From NCBI RefSeq assembly GCF_000474275.2, contig NZ_ATAE01000032.1, positions 1 through 64,000 of the forward strand: DNA of 64,000 nucleotides. Direction: 5' to 3'. Of this stretch, positions 33,491 to 44,576 are shown one piece after another (positions within the stretch are counted from its first letter, which is position 1; each line of letters begins with the position of its first letter). The notes under the pieces are model-generated. The model saw only the letters and a list, made by a program, of their open reading frames with translations, was not told the origin of the DNA and made no database searches. The translations under genes were made by a program, and so were the position numbers. The stretch is from Alkalihalophilus marmarensis DSM 21297. Its GTDB lineage: Bacteria > Bacillota > Bacilli > Bacillales > Bacillaceae_D.

Positions 33491-34514
33491 GTATACGCTT
33501 TCTACAAGTTTGACGCTTAATGAATTTATGCGGAACGATTATTTTTTTTGTCGGCTGCTTTGGATCATGAATTTTCTTTATCAGGCAATCAGTCGCTTGA
33601 AATCCCAATTCATAAATATGAATATCAACCGTTGTCAAAGGCGGAGATGATAGTTCAGATAGCATTACATTATTAAAGCTTACAACCGACATCTCTTCTG
33701 GCACAGAGATCTCCATTTCATCAAGCATTCTCAACACTCCAAGAGCCATTAGATCATCTGCAACGACAAGTGCGGTCGGAGGTGTTTTCAATGACATCAA
33801 CTCAATAACCGCTTCCTGTCCGCCTTCTTGTATTTCATCGTAATAAACGATGTACTCTTCTTTAGACTCTACGCCCGCTTTCTTTAATGCTTGCTGATAC
33901 CCTTCTTTATGATCACGTGTTACAACGTAATCTAAATTACCGCCGATAAATCCAATATTCTCATGACCTAATAATAGTAGATATTCTGTGACTGTTTTTG
34001 CAGCTTTAAGATTGTCATTGTTCACATAACTCACATTCATAGCTTCCGCTTCATAAGGTCTGCCGATTAAAACAAACGGAAAATCTTCTTCAATTAAATA
34101 ATTAATGACCTTATCATCCACTTTAGAATAAAGTAATAAAATTCCATCGACTCGGCGGCTTTGGACCATCTGTCGAACTTCCTCTAGTATTTCATTCTCA
34201 GTTTGCCCTGTTGATAGATAAAGACCGAACTTCTCTAGATATGCTTTAGAGGTGATCCCTCGAATGACCTCAGGAAAGAATGGGTTTTGAAAGGCTATCT
34301 TTGCTGAGCTTGGAATAATCACGCCTAATGTATTTGTCTGTTGATTAACCAGGCTTCTCGCATTAAAGTTTGGATGATAGCCAAGCTCTTCCATCGCTTC
34401 CCTCACGCGTTCTTTCGTGCGTTCACTAATTCTTGAACTGTTTGCAATTACTCTTGAAACGGTTGAAGGAGCTACATTAGCTAGCTTTGCAACATCCTTG
34501 ATCGTAACCGCCAT
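33468..34514 (-). CDS. LacI family regulator of the maltodextrin cluster
   Basis: The 348-residue regulator begins AVTIKDVAKLANVAPSTVSRV, a typical LacI helix-turn-helix, with hinge helix (NFNARSLVNQQTNTLGVIIP). A periplasmic-binding-protein-like effector domain follows (about 60-330). ATG 34514 lies 6 bases behind GGTGGGA; an earlier Met is not supported. It follows the ABC permease genes but has its own promoter. Four LacI-type palindromes in the 40.03-40.28 kb intergenic region are its likely targets. A MalR-like role is inferred. Confidence 0.92.
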   Translation of the reverse strand: MAVTIKDVAKLANVAPSTVSRVIANSSRISERTKERVREAMEELGYHPNFNARSLVNQQTNTLGVIIPSSAKIAFQNPFFPEVIRGITSKAYLEKFGLYLSTGQTENEILEEVRQMVQSRRVDGILLLYSKVDDKVINYLIEEDFPFVLIGRPYEAEAMNVSYVNNDNLKAAKTVTEYLLLLGHENIGFIGGNLDYVVTRDHKEGYQQALKKAGVESKEEYIVYYDEIQEGGQEAVIELMSLKTPPTALVVADDLMALGVLRMLDEMEISVPEEMSVVSFNNVMLSELSSPPLTTVDIHIYELGFQATDCLIKKIHDPKQPTKKIIVPHKFIKRQTCRKRIPEKEISS

Positions 34515-34556
34515 AACAAATCCCACCTTTAATTTCCTGTCATCTCATATTCTTAT

Positions 34557-34585
34557 ATTGTAGCGAGCTTCTCACCCAAGAACAA
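34557..34585 (-). promoter_or_regulatory. Promoter of the LacI-type regulator gene
   Basis: On the minus strand TTGTTC (34580-34585) and TACAAT (34557-34562) have a 17-base spacer, 43 bases upstream of the start codon. Confidence 0.6.
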
Positions 34586-34644
34586 TGCCTTCTTTTAGAT
34601 TAGGCCGCTTGTTATGATTCTGATCTCCAAATCCCTACATAGAG

Positions 34645-34669
34645 AATGCGGTGGAGCCCCCACCGCATT
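34645..34669 (-). other. Stable hairpin behind the ABC permease genes
   Basis: AATGCGGTGG and CCACCGCATT form a perfect 10-bp stem with loop AGCCC, 20 bases past the malG-type stop. No T-run follows on either strand, so it may stabilise the 3' end or terminate only weakly. Confidence 0.6.
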
Positions 34670-34689
34670 TGATCGTTACAGCATTATGT

Positions 34690-35559
34690 TTACCCTTTTG
34701 TCGCTCCTGATGTAAGGCCTGTTACAAGATAACGCTGCAGAAGCAAGAATACTGTTGCAATTGGAATCGCAATTAAGATGGCCCCTGCTGCAAATCGTGT
34801 GAAGTTATTAGCAAATTGATCGTTAACAAAATTGAATAACCCTAGAGCTAATGTGAAGTTTTCAGGACTTCTTAAAATGATCCGCGGTAATATGAAATCC
34901 ATAAATGGAGTCATAAAGTTAAATAAAGCAACAACCGCTAAGATCGGTTTAGCAAGCGGAAGCATAATCGTAAAGAAAATACGGAAATGTCCTGCCCCGT
35001 CAAGTTTAGCCGATTCATCAAGTTCATTAGGAATGGTATCAAAATACCCTTTTACTAAAAAGGCATTCATCGGAATAGATGTACCGACATAAATGATAAT
35101 TAATCCTGTTAACGTATCTAGCAGGTTCACTGTGTTTAATAAGATATAAAGAGCCACCATCGCCATTAACACAGGGAACATTTGCAGCATTAGGAAAGCA
35201 TACAATCCATACGTACGCCCTTTAAAACGATAGCGTGAAAATGCATAGGCAACAAGTGCTACAGTAAATGTAGATAACACAGACGTACATACAGCAACAA
35301 TCAATGTATTTTTATACCAAGTTAAATAGTTACTGCGCGGGTTTGTAAATAACCACTCATAATGCGTAAATGACCAGTTTTGAGGAAACATTTTTGCCCC
35401 GTATAAGCTTGTTCCGGGATTTAAAGATAAGCCGATCGTCCACAATAACGGGTAACCGATAATAATGAACATAACCAAAAGAACGGCATAGATTCCAGCT
35501 ACCTCAAGATTTGATTTTAATTTCCGGTTATTTTTCCGGCTGTTTGATTTACGATCCAT
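34690..35559 (-). CDS. Maltodextrin-type ABC transporter permease (MalG-like)
   Basis: The 289-residue protein has six membrane helices and the ABC importer EAA loop (ESAKLDGAGHFRIFFTIMLP, about residue 187-206). Its family is MalG/GanQ. The start codon overlaps the malF-type stop by one base (TAATG), so translation is coupled. No ATPase gene is in the cluster, so a shared MsmX-type ATPase elsewhere is probably used, as in B. subtilis. Confidence 0.93.
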   Translation of the reverse strand: MDRKSNSRKNNRKLKSNLEVAGIYAVLLVMFIIIGYPLLWTIGLSLNPGTSLYGAKMFPQNWSFTHYEWLFTNPRSNYLTWYKNTLIVAVCTSVLSTFTVALVAYAFSRYRFKGRTYGLYAFLMLQMFPVLMAMVALYILLNTVNLLDTLTGLIIIYVGTSIPMNAFLVKGYFDTIPNELDESAKLDGAGHFRIFFTIMLPLAKPILAVVALFNFMTPFMDFILPRIILRSPENFTLALGLFNFVNDQFANNFTRFAAGAILIAIPIATVFLLLQRYLVTGLTSGATKG

Positions 35560-36851
35560 TATACGCTTCCCTCCTCTTTAAAGGAACGACTTCGACGGAA
35601 TTGGAAGAAGGCAAAGCCAGCCACCATGATACCAATGATAATTGAAATTGCTGCAGCCATACCGTACTGTTTTGTCTCAAACGTCAGGCCATACACCCAT
35701 GAAATAAGAATGTCGGTTCCTCCGGCATTTTGTCCTCTTACCGCTGGGCCGCCTTGGTTAAATAAGTAAATAATATTAAAGTTATTGAAGTTAAACGAAT
35801 ATTGCATAATAAGCAGCGGTGCTGTAGCAAACAAGACATGCGGTAATGTGATGAAGCGGAACTTTTGCAGACGATTTGCCCCGTCCATATCCGCAGCCTC
35901 GTACCAATCACTTGAAATACTTGTTAACACCCCTGTAAATAGGGCAAATACAAAAGGAAAGCCTAACCATACTTGGATCATAATTAAAGCTGTTTTTGCC
36001 CAGAATGGATCACTCATCCAAGGGACCCCGTCTCCACCAAAGAGAGGAATAATAATATCACGGTTAATCGTTCCAAAATTATCATTAAACATTGCTGAGA
36101 AAATAAGAATTGTTACAAACCCCGGTACAGCCCAAGGCAGAATTAAAATCGTACGAATAAACTTTTTCCCTTTAACACGGGGATCGTTAACAAGCAGTGC
36201 TAAAAACAATGCTAGAGCGATTTGTAAAGTAGTAGCTACAAACGTCCACACGAGCGTCCATGATAAAACAGAAAAGAAGGTGTCACGCCAAATCGGCACA
36301 GTCACTAAATCGATAAAGTTTTTAAAACCAATCCATTCAAGCAGATTTCTTGGAGGCGCATTATACAATCCGTAGTTTGTAAAAGCGAGCCCTACCATGT
36401 ACATTAATGGAAAAACGACAGTGAAAATTAAAAGCAATAGTCCTGGTGCTGTTAATAAATAAGGAAAGCTCTTGTCATATGCATGGCGAAACCCTTCACG
36501 GACACTTGGGGCAGCCCAGCCTTGTTGAATTCTCTTTGCATCCTTACGTGCATCAACTAAATTGATCACATAAAATAAAATGGCAAATGTAGTGAGAATT
36601 AAAGACATAATTCCTTGAGCTAATAAAAGTCTAGAATCATCAACTCGGGGAATGGTTCCTAATGTGAATAATCCCCAAAAGCCTATATTCAAAAAGTTAT
36701 AAAATACGCCAAAGAAGGCTGCAAAGAGAATAAAGAAGGCCGATCCTTTTGCATAACGGCGGTTATAAAATTGCCCTAAACCAGGCACAACAGATAGGAG
36801 CGTGGCAAGATTTGGGTTATGCGAACGTGGTTCACGATTCGAATTTTTCAT
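35559..36851 (-). CDS. Maltodextrin-type ABC transporter permease (MalF-like)
   Basis: The 430-residue permease has eight helices. An N-terminal extension with two or three helices (ATLLSVVPGLGQFYNRRYAKG...) is typical of the Firmicutes MalC/GanP type. The EAA loop is EAADMDGANRLQKFRFITLP (about residue 335). ATG 36851 follows GGAGGACA. It sits between the binding-protein and MalG-like genes. Confidence 0.93.
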   Translation of the reverse strand: MKNSNREPRSHNPNLATLLSVVPGLGQFYNRRYAKGSAFFILFAAFFGVFYNFLNIGFWGLFTLGTIPRVDDSRLLLAQGIMSLILTTFAILFYVINLVDARKDAKRIQQGWAAPSVREGFRHAYDKSFPYLLTAPGLLLLIFTVVFPLMYMVGLAFTNYGLYNAPPRNLLEWIGFKNFIDLVTVPIWRDTFFSVLSWTLVWTFVATTLQIALALFLALLVNDPRVKGKKFIRTILILPWAVPGFVTILIFSAMFNDNFGTINRDIIIPLFGGDGVPWMSDPFWAKTALIMIQVWLGFPFVFALFTGVLTSISSDWYEAADMDGANRLQKFRFITLPHVLFATAPLLIMQYSFNFNNFNIIYLFNQGGPAVRGQNAGGTDILISWVYGLTFETKQYGMAAAISIIIGIMVAGFAFFQFRRSRSFKEEGSV

Positions 36852-36933
36852 GTTATGTGTCCTCCTCTAATGCTAGGATAAGGAGGAGGGTCCACTATAG
36901 ACCCTCCAGCCTCCCTATTAGGGCAGTCAGAGA

Positions 36934-38211
36934 TTAATTAGCACCTTCAGAAAGTTGAATTTGCTCCTTAATTTGATCCACTGCTTCTTCTAGAACTTCT
37001 TGTGCATCTTGACCTTGAGAAATAAATTCAAACGCATCTCCCATTGGATCCCACACTTGAGACATTGCAGGGATGTTTGGCATAGGAACTGCATATTCAG
37101 CTTGCTCCACTAAACCAGCACGAAGCTCGTCATCTATTTCAACATCTGTACGAGCAGGAAGCTCACCAGCAACTTCAAAATATGTTAATGCATTTTCAGG
37201 GTTTGTGATAAATAAAGCAAGTTCAGTAGCCCATTCAATGTTTTCACTGTACTCATTTACAAGCCAGCCCTTAACACCTGAGAATGAAGCCATATTTTCA
37301 CCATCAATTGAAGGAAGCGGAGCTACTGCTAAATTGTCACCAAGTGCAGCAGAGTAGTTTGGAATATTCCAAGGACCTGTAACTACTGCCCCTACTTTTC
37401 CATCTTCAAACAGACCATTCATAATATCGCCAGTGATTCCTTGTGGAAGATATCCCGCTTCAAACCAAGATTGGATAAGCTCTGCACCTTCTTGTGCACC
37501 TTCGTTTGCAAGACCAATATCTTCAATATCATACACACCATTATCATCTTGGTTAAATACATAACCGCCGTATGCCTCTAGGAAAGGATAAAGGTAGTAG
37601 AAGTTCGTTCCTTCCATTAAAAACCCGTATTCATCAGCTGATGCATTTGTCAGTTCTTCTGCAATTTGCTCTAACTCTTCGATTGTTGCAGGAGCTTCTT
37701 CAACAAGCTCTGTGTTATACATTAAGCCATATGTTTCGATAACAGCTGGAATTCCAAGTTGAGCACCCTCGTAGCTAAGAGCTGTGATTGCGCCTTCTGG
37801 GTAACCTTCTAATTGCTCTTCTGTTAATTCAAGCTCTGCAGCTAAACCTTGCAAGTAAATATCACCCATACGATCGTTTGGCTGGAAGAATAAGTCCGGT
37901 CCGCCGCCTGATGCAGCATCAAGAGATAATGCATCTGTTTGGTCAAGCATAGAGAATGGAGTAATGTCTACATTAATTCCCGTTTCTTCTGTGAAGCGTT
38001 CTGTAATTTCTTCATATGCATCAAGTTGTGCATCTTCATCATTTACCCACATTGTTAATGTATCAGGCTTTTCTGCCTCTGTTACCTCACCTTCAGTTTC
38101 ACCTTCTGATGGCGCAGGTGCAGCTTCTTCTTCGCGATCTGGACCACATGCAGCTAAAACAGCTAACACAAGACCCATTACTAGCAATAGTAAAAATGAA
38201 CGCATTTTCAT
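36934..38211 (-). CDS. Extracellular maltodextrin-binding lipoprotein
   Basis: The 425-residue solute-binding protein has a lipoprotein signal (MRSFLLLLVMGLVLAVLAAC) and an acidic linker. A family 1 fold follows (TLTMWVNDEDAQLDAYEEIT, GPDLFFQPNDRMGDIY, GAVVTGPWNIPNY), as in MalE/GanS. ATG 38211 follows GGGGGAAAG; earlier in-frame Met codons lack a site. The very acidic surface suits an alkaliphile. It lies 134 bases behind the glucosidase gene and is probably in the same operon. Confidence 0.93.
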   Translation of the reverse strand: MKMRSFLLLLVMGLVLAVLAACGPDREEEAAPAPSEGETEGEVTEAEKPDTLTMWVNDEDAQLDAYEEITERFTEETGINVDITPFSMLDQTDALSLDAASGGGPDLFFQPNDRMGDIYLQGLAAELELTEEQLEGYPEGAITALSYEGAQLGIPAVIETYGLMYNTELVEEAPATIEELEQIAEELTNASADEYGFLMEGTNFYYLYPFLEAYGGYVFNQDDNGVYDIEDIGLANEGAQEGAELIQSWFEAGYLPQGITGDIMNGLFEDGKVGAVVTGPWNIPNYSAALGDNLAVAPLPSIDGENMASFSGVKGWLVNEYSENIEWATELALFITNPENALTYFEVAGELPARTDVEIDDELRAGLVEQAEYAVPMPNIPAMSQVWDPMGDAFEFISQGQDAQEVLEEAVDQIKEQIQLSEGAN

Positions 38212-38344
38212 TGATTCTTTCCCCCTTAACCTTTTCATTGTTTGTGTCATACCTGGAATCATTCGTTAAATCCATCTAGCAGTCCATTCATTTGCTATCT
38301 CTTTCATCACTCCCTTCATGTAGTAAAAGAAAAAGTGCATTGAT

Positions 38345-40030
38345 TCAGCCTTTCATAACATACACACGAGCTTCATAAGGTGAGAGCTCTATTGTTCCAT
38401 CTTCTAACGATGGATGGATGGCCTCATTACTAATCAACAACTCACAGCCGCTTTTTATCCATTTTGGTGGTACCTTATATGCTTGGGGTATGGCAGTGAA
38501 GTTTAGCATGACTAAAAGCTTCTTGCCTTCCCATTCTCTTTCATAACTGTATACAGCCTCTTTATTTTCATTTAATGTCCTATACGCACCATAAATCATG
38601 ATTGGATTCTCTTTTCTTAGTGCGATCAGTTTTTTGTAATAATGAAGGACTGAGTTTTTGTCTGTCTGAGCTTCCTCTACATTAATTTCTTCATAATTCT
38701 GATTGACAGCCAGCCAAGGCTCCCCCGTTGTGAAGCCTGCATGTTTTGTTGGGTTCCACTGCATAGGTGTTCTCGCATTGTCACGACCCTTAATATAGAT
38801 CCGTCTCATGACCTCATCATGTGATATTCCTCTTTCTTCTGTTGCTTCTTTGTACATGTTAAGAGTCTCAATATCGCGATAATCATCGATCGAATCAAAT
38901 TCCACGTTCGTCATACCGATTTCTTCGCCTTGGTAGATGTAAGGAGTGCCTTGCAGGGTGTGCAGCAGGGTCGCTAACATTTTGGCAGAGTTCACACGGT
39001 ACTCTTTATCATCTCCGAACCTTGAAACCATTCTTGGTTGATCATGATTATTCAAATACAAGCTGTTCCAGCCACGCCCTTCAAGTCCCAGCTGCCAGCC
39101 GTCTAAAATTCTTCTAAGTTCACTTAAGGTCCATGGTTGAATATCCCATTTCCCTCCAGGTCCTGAATCCACATCCATGTGATCAAATTGAAAAACCATA
39201 TTTAATTCATTGCGATCTTCTCCGGTAAATAATGCTGCATCGTCTGGCGTGACTCCCGGTGTCTCACCGACCGTCATGACATCATATTTCGATAACACTT
39301 GTTCATTCATTTCCTTTATATATTCATGAACACGCGGACCATTTAGAAATAGATCGCCTGCCGGCTGATACGGCGTGTCTCTTACTTCAGAAGCATCAGG
39401 GAGCCCCTCTGCTTTAGAGATCATATTGATGACATCCATCCTAAAGCCATCAATCCCTTTATCGAGCCACCAAGTCATCATCTTGTATAGTTCACTGCGT
39501 AACGCTTCATTCTCCCAATTGAAATCAGGCTGTTTTTTTGAAAATAGGTGCAAGAAATACTCATCCGTTTCTTCGTGATACTTCCATGCAGAACCGCCGA
39601 AATGAGATTCCCAATTATTGGGTTCTTGACCACCATTACCTGGGCGCCATATGTAGTAATCCCGATACGGGCTTGTTTTTGATGAAGCTGACTTTACAAA
39701 CCACTCACATTCGTCACTCGAGTGATTTATGACTAAGTCCATAATTAACTTCATCCCGCGTTTATGGACTTCACTTAGCATTAATTCCCAGTCGTCCATT
39801 GTCCCAAATTCCTTCATAATTCCGTAATAATCACGGATATCGTACCCATTATCATCATTAGGAGAATCATAGACAGGACTTAGCCAGATCACATCAATCC
39901 CTAACCATTCTAGATAATCAAGCTTACTGATTATTCCTTTTAAGTCACCAATCCCATCACCATTGCTGTCAGCAAAGCTGCGGGGGTATATTTGGTAAAT
40001 CACACTTTCTTTCCACCATTGTTTGCTCAT
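38345..40030 (-). CDS. malL: Oligo-1,6-glucosidase / alpha-glucosidase (GH13)
   Basis: The 561-residue cytoplasmic GH13 enzyme begins WWKESVIYQIYPRSFADSNG. Conserved regions are DLVINHSSDE (I), GFRMDVINM with the nucleophile Asp near 199 (II), VGETPG with the acid Glu (III) and LNNHDQPR (IV). Val directly after the nucleophile is the pattern of oligo-1,6-glucosidases rather than the Thr/Ala seen in strict alpha-1,4 enzymes. ATG 40030 is chosen; the preceding GTG is the alternative. It is the first gene of the minus-strand maltodextrin unit and would degrade imported isomalto- and maltodextrins. Confidence 0.94.
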   Translation of the reverse strand: MSKQWWKESVIYQIYPRSFADSNGDGIGDLKGIISKLDYLEWLGIDVIWLSPVYDSPNDDNGYDIRDYYGIMKEFGTMDDWELMLSEVHKRGMKLIMDLVINHSSDECEWFVKSASSKTSPYRDYYIWRPGNGGQEPNNWESHFGGSAWKYHEETDEYFLHLFSKKQPDFNWENEALRSELYKMMTWWLDKGIDGFRMDVINMISKAEGLPDASEVRDTPYQPAGDLFLNGPRVHEYIKEMNEQVLSKYDVMTVGETPGVTPDDAALFTGEDRNELNMVFQFDHMDVDSGPGGKWDIQPWTLSELRRILDGWQLGLEGRGWNSLYLNNHDQPRMVSRFGDDKEYRVNSAKMLATLLHTLQGTPYIYQGEEIGMTNVEFDSIDDYRDIETLNMYKEATEERGISHDEVMRRIYIKGRDNARTPMQWNPTKHAGFTTGEPWLAVNQNYEEINVEEAQTDKNSVLHYYKKLIALRKENPIMIYGAYRTLNENKEAVYSYEREWEGKKLLVMLNFTAIPQAYKVPPKWIKSGCELLISNEAIHPSLEDGTIELSPYEARVYVMKG

Positions 40031-40062
40031 CACTTCATCACAACCTTTATGCCATAATTAGA

Positions 40063-40204
40063 GCAATCGTTTGCACAATCCGACAAAAAAATATGCAATC
40101 GCTTTCATCTATCTTTATAGGCAATTATACATAGAGTCATAGATTTAAGCAACCGTTTTCACATATTTTTTATTTCGTAAAAAATCACAATGACAAACGT
40201 TTGC
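40063..40204. promoter_or_regulatory. Four LacI-type operators in the divergent malL/neopullulanase region
   Basis: Palindromic sites centred on CG lie at 40063-40074 (GCAATCGTTTGC), 40095-40106 (GCAATCGCTTTC), 40149-40160 (GCAACCGTTTTC) and 40193-40204 (ACAAACGTTTGC). All fit the GCAAxCGxTTGC pattern bound by LacI/GalR regulators. The third covers the malL -35 and the fourth touches the neopullulanase -35. CcpA could also bind some of them. Confidence 0.75.
40124..40152 (-). promoter_or_regulatory. malL promoter
   Basis: On the minus strand TTGCTT (40147-40152) and TATAAT (40124-40129) have a 17-base spacer. The LacI-type operators overlap or follow it. Confidence 0.72.
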
Positions 40205-40228
40205 ATTCTTAACGTGACAGTATACAAT
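40201..40228 (+). promoter_or_regulatory. Neopullulanase gene promoter
   Basis: TTGCAT (40201-40206) and TACAAT (40223-40228) have a 16-base spacer. The -35 lies inside the fourth operator. Confidence 0.6.
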
Positions 40229-40254
40229 TATATACATAGGCTTAGATTAGTTAG

Positions 40255-42054
<1,800 letters not shown>

Positions 42055-42069
42055 AAGGAATGAGGCAGC

Positions 42070-42118
42070 AGCAAGAAGAACGGTTTCATCCCGTCCCGTT
42101 CTTCTTGCTTTGTTATTT
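42070..42118 (+). terminator. Terminator after the neopullulanase gene
   Basis: A perfect 14-bp stem (42070-42083 with 42096-42109) is followed by TTGTTATTT. Confidence 0.82.
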
Positions 42119-42158
42119 CATTCCAAAAATAACATAGTCCATATAGGTGGGATGTCAT

Positions 42159-43532
42159 ATGACCAAGAAAGCAAAAACAGCACGTAATGCCACCCTCTTC
42201 GCTCTCACATGGCCGATCTTCATTGAAATTCTTCTACATATGCTGATGGGTAACGCCGATACGTTAATGCTTAGCCAGTACTCTGATGATGCGGTTGCAG
42301 CGGTTGGGGTTTCAAACCAGCTTCTGATGGTGATCATCGTCATGTTCGGCTTTATAGCTACAGGAACAAGCGTACTCGTCGCTCAGCATTTAGGGGCAAA
42401 TCAAGACGAAGATGCCGGCAGAGTAGCAACCGTTTCGATTATAGGAAACTTTATCTTCGGCTTATTTTTAAGTCTGCTATTATTCGCTGCAGGGCCCGCC
42501 ATCCTTCTTATGATGGGGCTTCCAGAGGAACTTTTAAAAGAAGCAACTCTCTATTTACAAATTGTCGGCGGCTTTTCATTTATTCAATCAGTTCTTATGA
42601 CGATTGGAGCAGTTCTGAGAAGTCATCAGTTCACTAAAGATGTGATGTACATTACGATTGGTATGAATATTTTAAACGTAATAGGAAATTATTTATTTAT
42701 TTTCGGACCGTTCGGGATTCCGGTTCTAGGGGTTACAGGGGTAGCGATTTCAACTACCATTAGTCGAACTTTGGGGTTAATCGTTATTGCATTTGTCCTG
42801 TTTTACCGACTAAAAGGGCGTCTGCCTTTTTCTTTTATGCGTCGTTCTTTCCCTTCATACGAATTAAGAAGTTTGCTTAAGATCGGAATTCCGTCAGCAG
42901 GTGAACATCTTTCTTATAATGGCTCACAACTTGTGATTACCTTTTTTATCGTCATGATGGGTACAGAAGCCCTGACAACAAAAGTGTATACACAAAACAT
43001 TATGATGTTTATTTTGTTATTTGCGATTGCTATAGGACAAGGAACTCAAATAATCATCGGCCATCAAGTAGGGGCAAAAAAGTTAGACGAGGCATACGAG
43101 CGATGTATTAGAAGCTTAAAGATAGCGATTGCCGTTTCAACCTCGATGGCTGTGATCGTTTACTTTTCAAGCCGCCCTCTTCTCTCAATATTCACAAATA
43201 ACGAACAGATTATCACAGCGGGTGCAACCCTCTTACTTCTAACGATCATTTTAGAGCCAGGAAGAGCCTTCAATCTCGTTGTCATCAATTGTTTACGAGC
43301 GGCTGGAGATGTTAAGTTTCCTGTGTACCTTGGGATTTTATCCATGTGGGGAGTAAGTATCCCTGTTGCTTACTTTTTTGGTGTACACATGGGTCTTGGA
43401 CTTGTTGGAGTGTGGATAGGTTTTATTGCGGATGAATGGCTGAGGGGCCTGTTAATGTTATGGCGCTGGCGTCAAGGTCATTGGAGAGAAATGTCCTTTG
43501 TGCGTCGTTCTAAAGAAAATCAACTTGCATAG
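42159..43532 (+). CDS. MATE family efflux transporter
   Basis: The 457-residue protein has about twelve helices in two similar halves. MATE motifs are TWPIFIEILLHMLMGNADTL near the start, GTSVLVAQHLGANQDEDA, and in the second half GQGTQIIIGHQVGAKKLDEA. It exports cationic drugs or metabolites by Na+ or H+ exchange; the substrate is unknown. ATG 42159 is 7 bases after GGTGGG; the upstream GTG is less likely. Not obviously linked to its neighbours. Confidence 0.92.
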   Translation: MTKKAKTARNATLFALTWPIFIEILLHMLMGNADTLMLSQYSDDAVAAVGVSNQLLMVIIVMFGFIATGTSVLVAQHLGANQDEDAGRVATVSIIGNFIFGLFLSLLLFAAGPAILLMMGLPEELLKEATLYLQIVGGFSFIQSVLMTIGAVLRSHQFTKDVMYITIGMNILNVIGNYLFIFGPFGIPVLGVTGVAISTTISRTLGLIVIAFVLFYRLKGRLPFSFMRRSFPSYELRSLLKIGIPSAGEHLSYNGSQLVITFFIVMMGTEALTTKVYTQNIMMFILLFAIAIGQGTQIIIGHQVGAKKLDEAYERCIRSLKIAIAVSTSMAVIVYFSSRPLLSIFTNNEQIITAGATLLLLTIILEPGRAFNLVVINCLRAAGDVKFPVYLGILSMWGVSIPVAYFFGVHMGLGLVGVWIGFIADEWLRGLLMLWRWRQGHWREMSFVRRSKENQLA

Positions 43533-43678
43533 GTCTAAAGTTTGAGTCTTAATTAATGATTTGAAAATGAACGGCGATGTTGTAAACTTTAATTACAGGG
43601 TTGTCTTACCAAATGAGGAAGCTTTCTCTATTAACCTTGTAAGATATTAATTGATTGGCTTGAATAGGAGGACCTACA

Positions 43679-44395
43679 ATGAAAAAAGTCACACTAATGC
43701 TAGCTGCATTACTACTTGTTATCTTTTTAGCAGCATGCGGCCAAGGGGAGAACGCCATCGATTCAAATGAATCGACTGGAAATATCGAAACTGAGGAAAA
43801 TGCAGATGCTGTTGAAGAAGAAACTGAAGTAGAAGAAGAGCTTGCTGCTGATGAAAGTACGGAGGAAGAATCAACTGAAGAACCAGTCGAAGAGGAACAT
43901 GGTGTAGAAGAGGAAACAGCCGCTGAAGATTCAGAGTCTGTTGAGACGGAAGAAACACCTGCTGTTGAAGAAGCAACTGCTACTCCAGTATATCTATTCT
44001 TTGCAGATGATCAGGTAATGGATATTTATAAAGAAGAACGTTCTATTGAAGCATCTGATGAAGAGCTTTTTAAAGCGACATTCGAAGCTTGGGTAGAAGG
44101 ACCAGAACATGCTAATCTTGTTTCTCTCATCCCGAGCAACGTAGAAGTCCAATCTGTTGAAGAGCATGAAGGTACAGCTCATGTCTCTTTCTCTTCTGAA
44201 CTATTAGATGCTCAGCTTGGCTCTGGTACAGAAGCTATGCTTATGCAACAAATTGCTCTTACAATGAAACAATTCGGCTTTAATCAAACGAAGGTATTAA
44301 TTGATGGTGAAGAACATCCTGAAATGTTCGGCCACATTGATACAGGCGCTGCCATTGAAGCTGAAAATACAGAAGATATTCCAACAATGGAATAA
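43679..44395 (+). CDS. GerMN-domain lipoprotein with long acidic linker
   Basis: The 238-residue secreted lipoprotein has signal MKKVTLMLAALLLVIFLAAC. An 80-residue Glu/Thr/Ser-rich low-complexity linker (about 25-105) follows, then a GerMN domain (about 107-225): VYLFFADDQVMDIYKEER, ELFKATFEAWVEGPE, TAHVSFSSELLDAQLGSGTEAM. Such domains occur in spore-germination (GerM) and LpqB-type envelope proteins. ATG 43679 follows AGGAGG. The acidic linker probably spans the cell wall. Confidence 0.9.
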   Translation: MKKVTLMLAALLLVIFLAACGQGENAIDSNESTGNIETEENADAVEEETEVEEELAADESTEEESTEEPVEEEHGVEEETAAEDSESVETEETPAVEEATATPVYLFFADDQVMDIYKEERSIEASDEELFKATFEAWVEGPEHANLVSLIPSNVEVQSVEEHEGTAHVSFSSELLDAQLGSGTEAMLMQQIALTMKQFGFNQTKVLIDGEEHPEMFGHIDTGAAIEAENTEDIPTME

Positions 44396-44403
44396 ATCAT
44401 CTT

Positions 44404-44436
44404 GAGGCTGTCTATGAAGGCAGCTTCTTTTTATCT
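44404..44436 (+). terminator. Weak terminator after the GerMN gene
   Basis: A short GAGGCTG ... CAGCTTC hairpin with internal mismatch is followed by TTTTTAT. Confidence 0.5.
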
Positions 44437-44488
44437 CCTTTATTTTCACATTGTTAGTTTACATGACAAAGAGATTTCGCGTTACACT

Positions 44489-44517
44489 TTGACATTCTTT
44501 TAGATTTTTGATTAAAT
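44489..44517 (+). promoter_or_regulatory. Promoter of the first TAXI binding-protein gene
   Basis: TTGACA (44489-44494) and TTAAAT (44512-44517) have a 17-base spacer, 59 bases upstream of the start codon. No sigma-54 element is seen here, unlike the second TAXI operon. Confidence 0.6.
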
Positions 44518-44576
44518 GATAATGTGGTATGAACACGCCTTCATACTGATAACTACATATATAAGGGGGAAATTCG

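Noticed and set aside
35785-36375. 196-codon open frame opposite the MalF-like gene
   Set aside because: Antisense shadow of a clear permease gene. No ribosome site and no recognisable domain.
43719-43976. Minus-strand Leu/Gln-rich open frame opposite the GerMN lipoprotein
   Set aside because: It is the complement of the Glu-rich linker codons, so the low complexity explains the open frame. No ribosome site.
44396-44576. Sigma-54 promoter for TAXI system 1 (TGGTATGAACACGC)
   Set aside because: GG and GC are 9 rather than 10 bases apart and the TTGC block is missing. A sigma-A type TTGACA-17-TTAAAT is a better fit.
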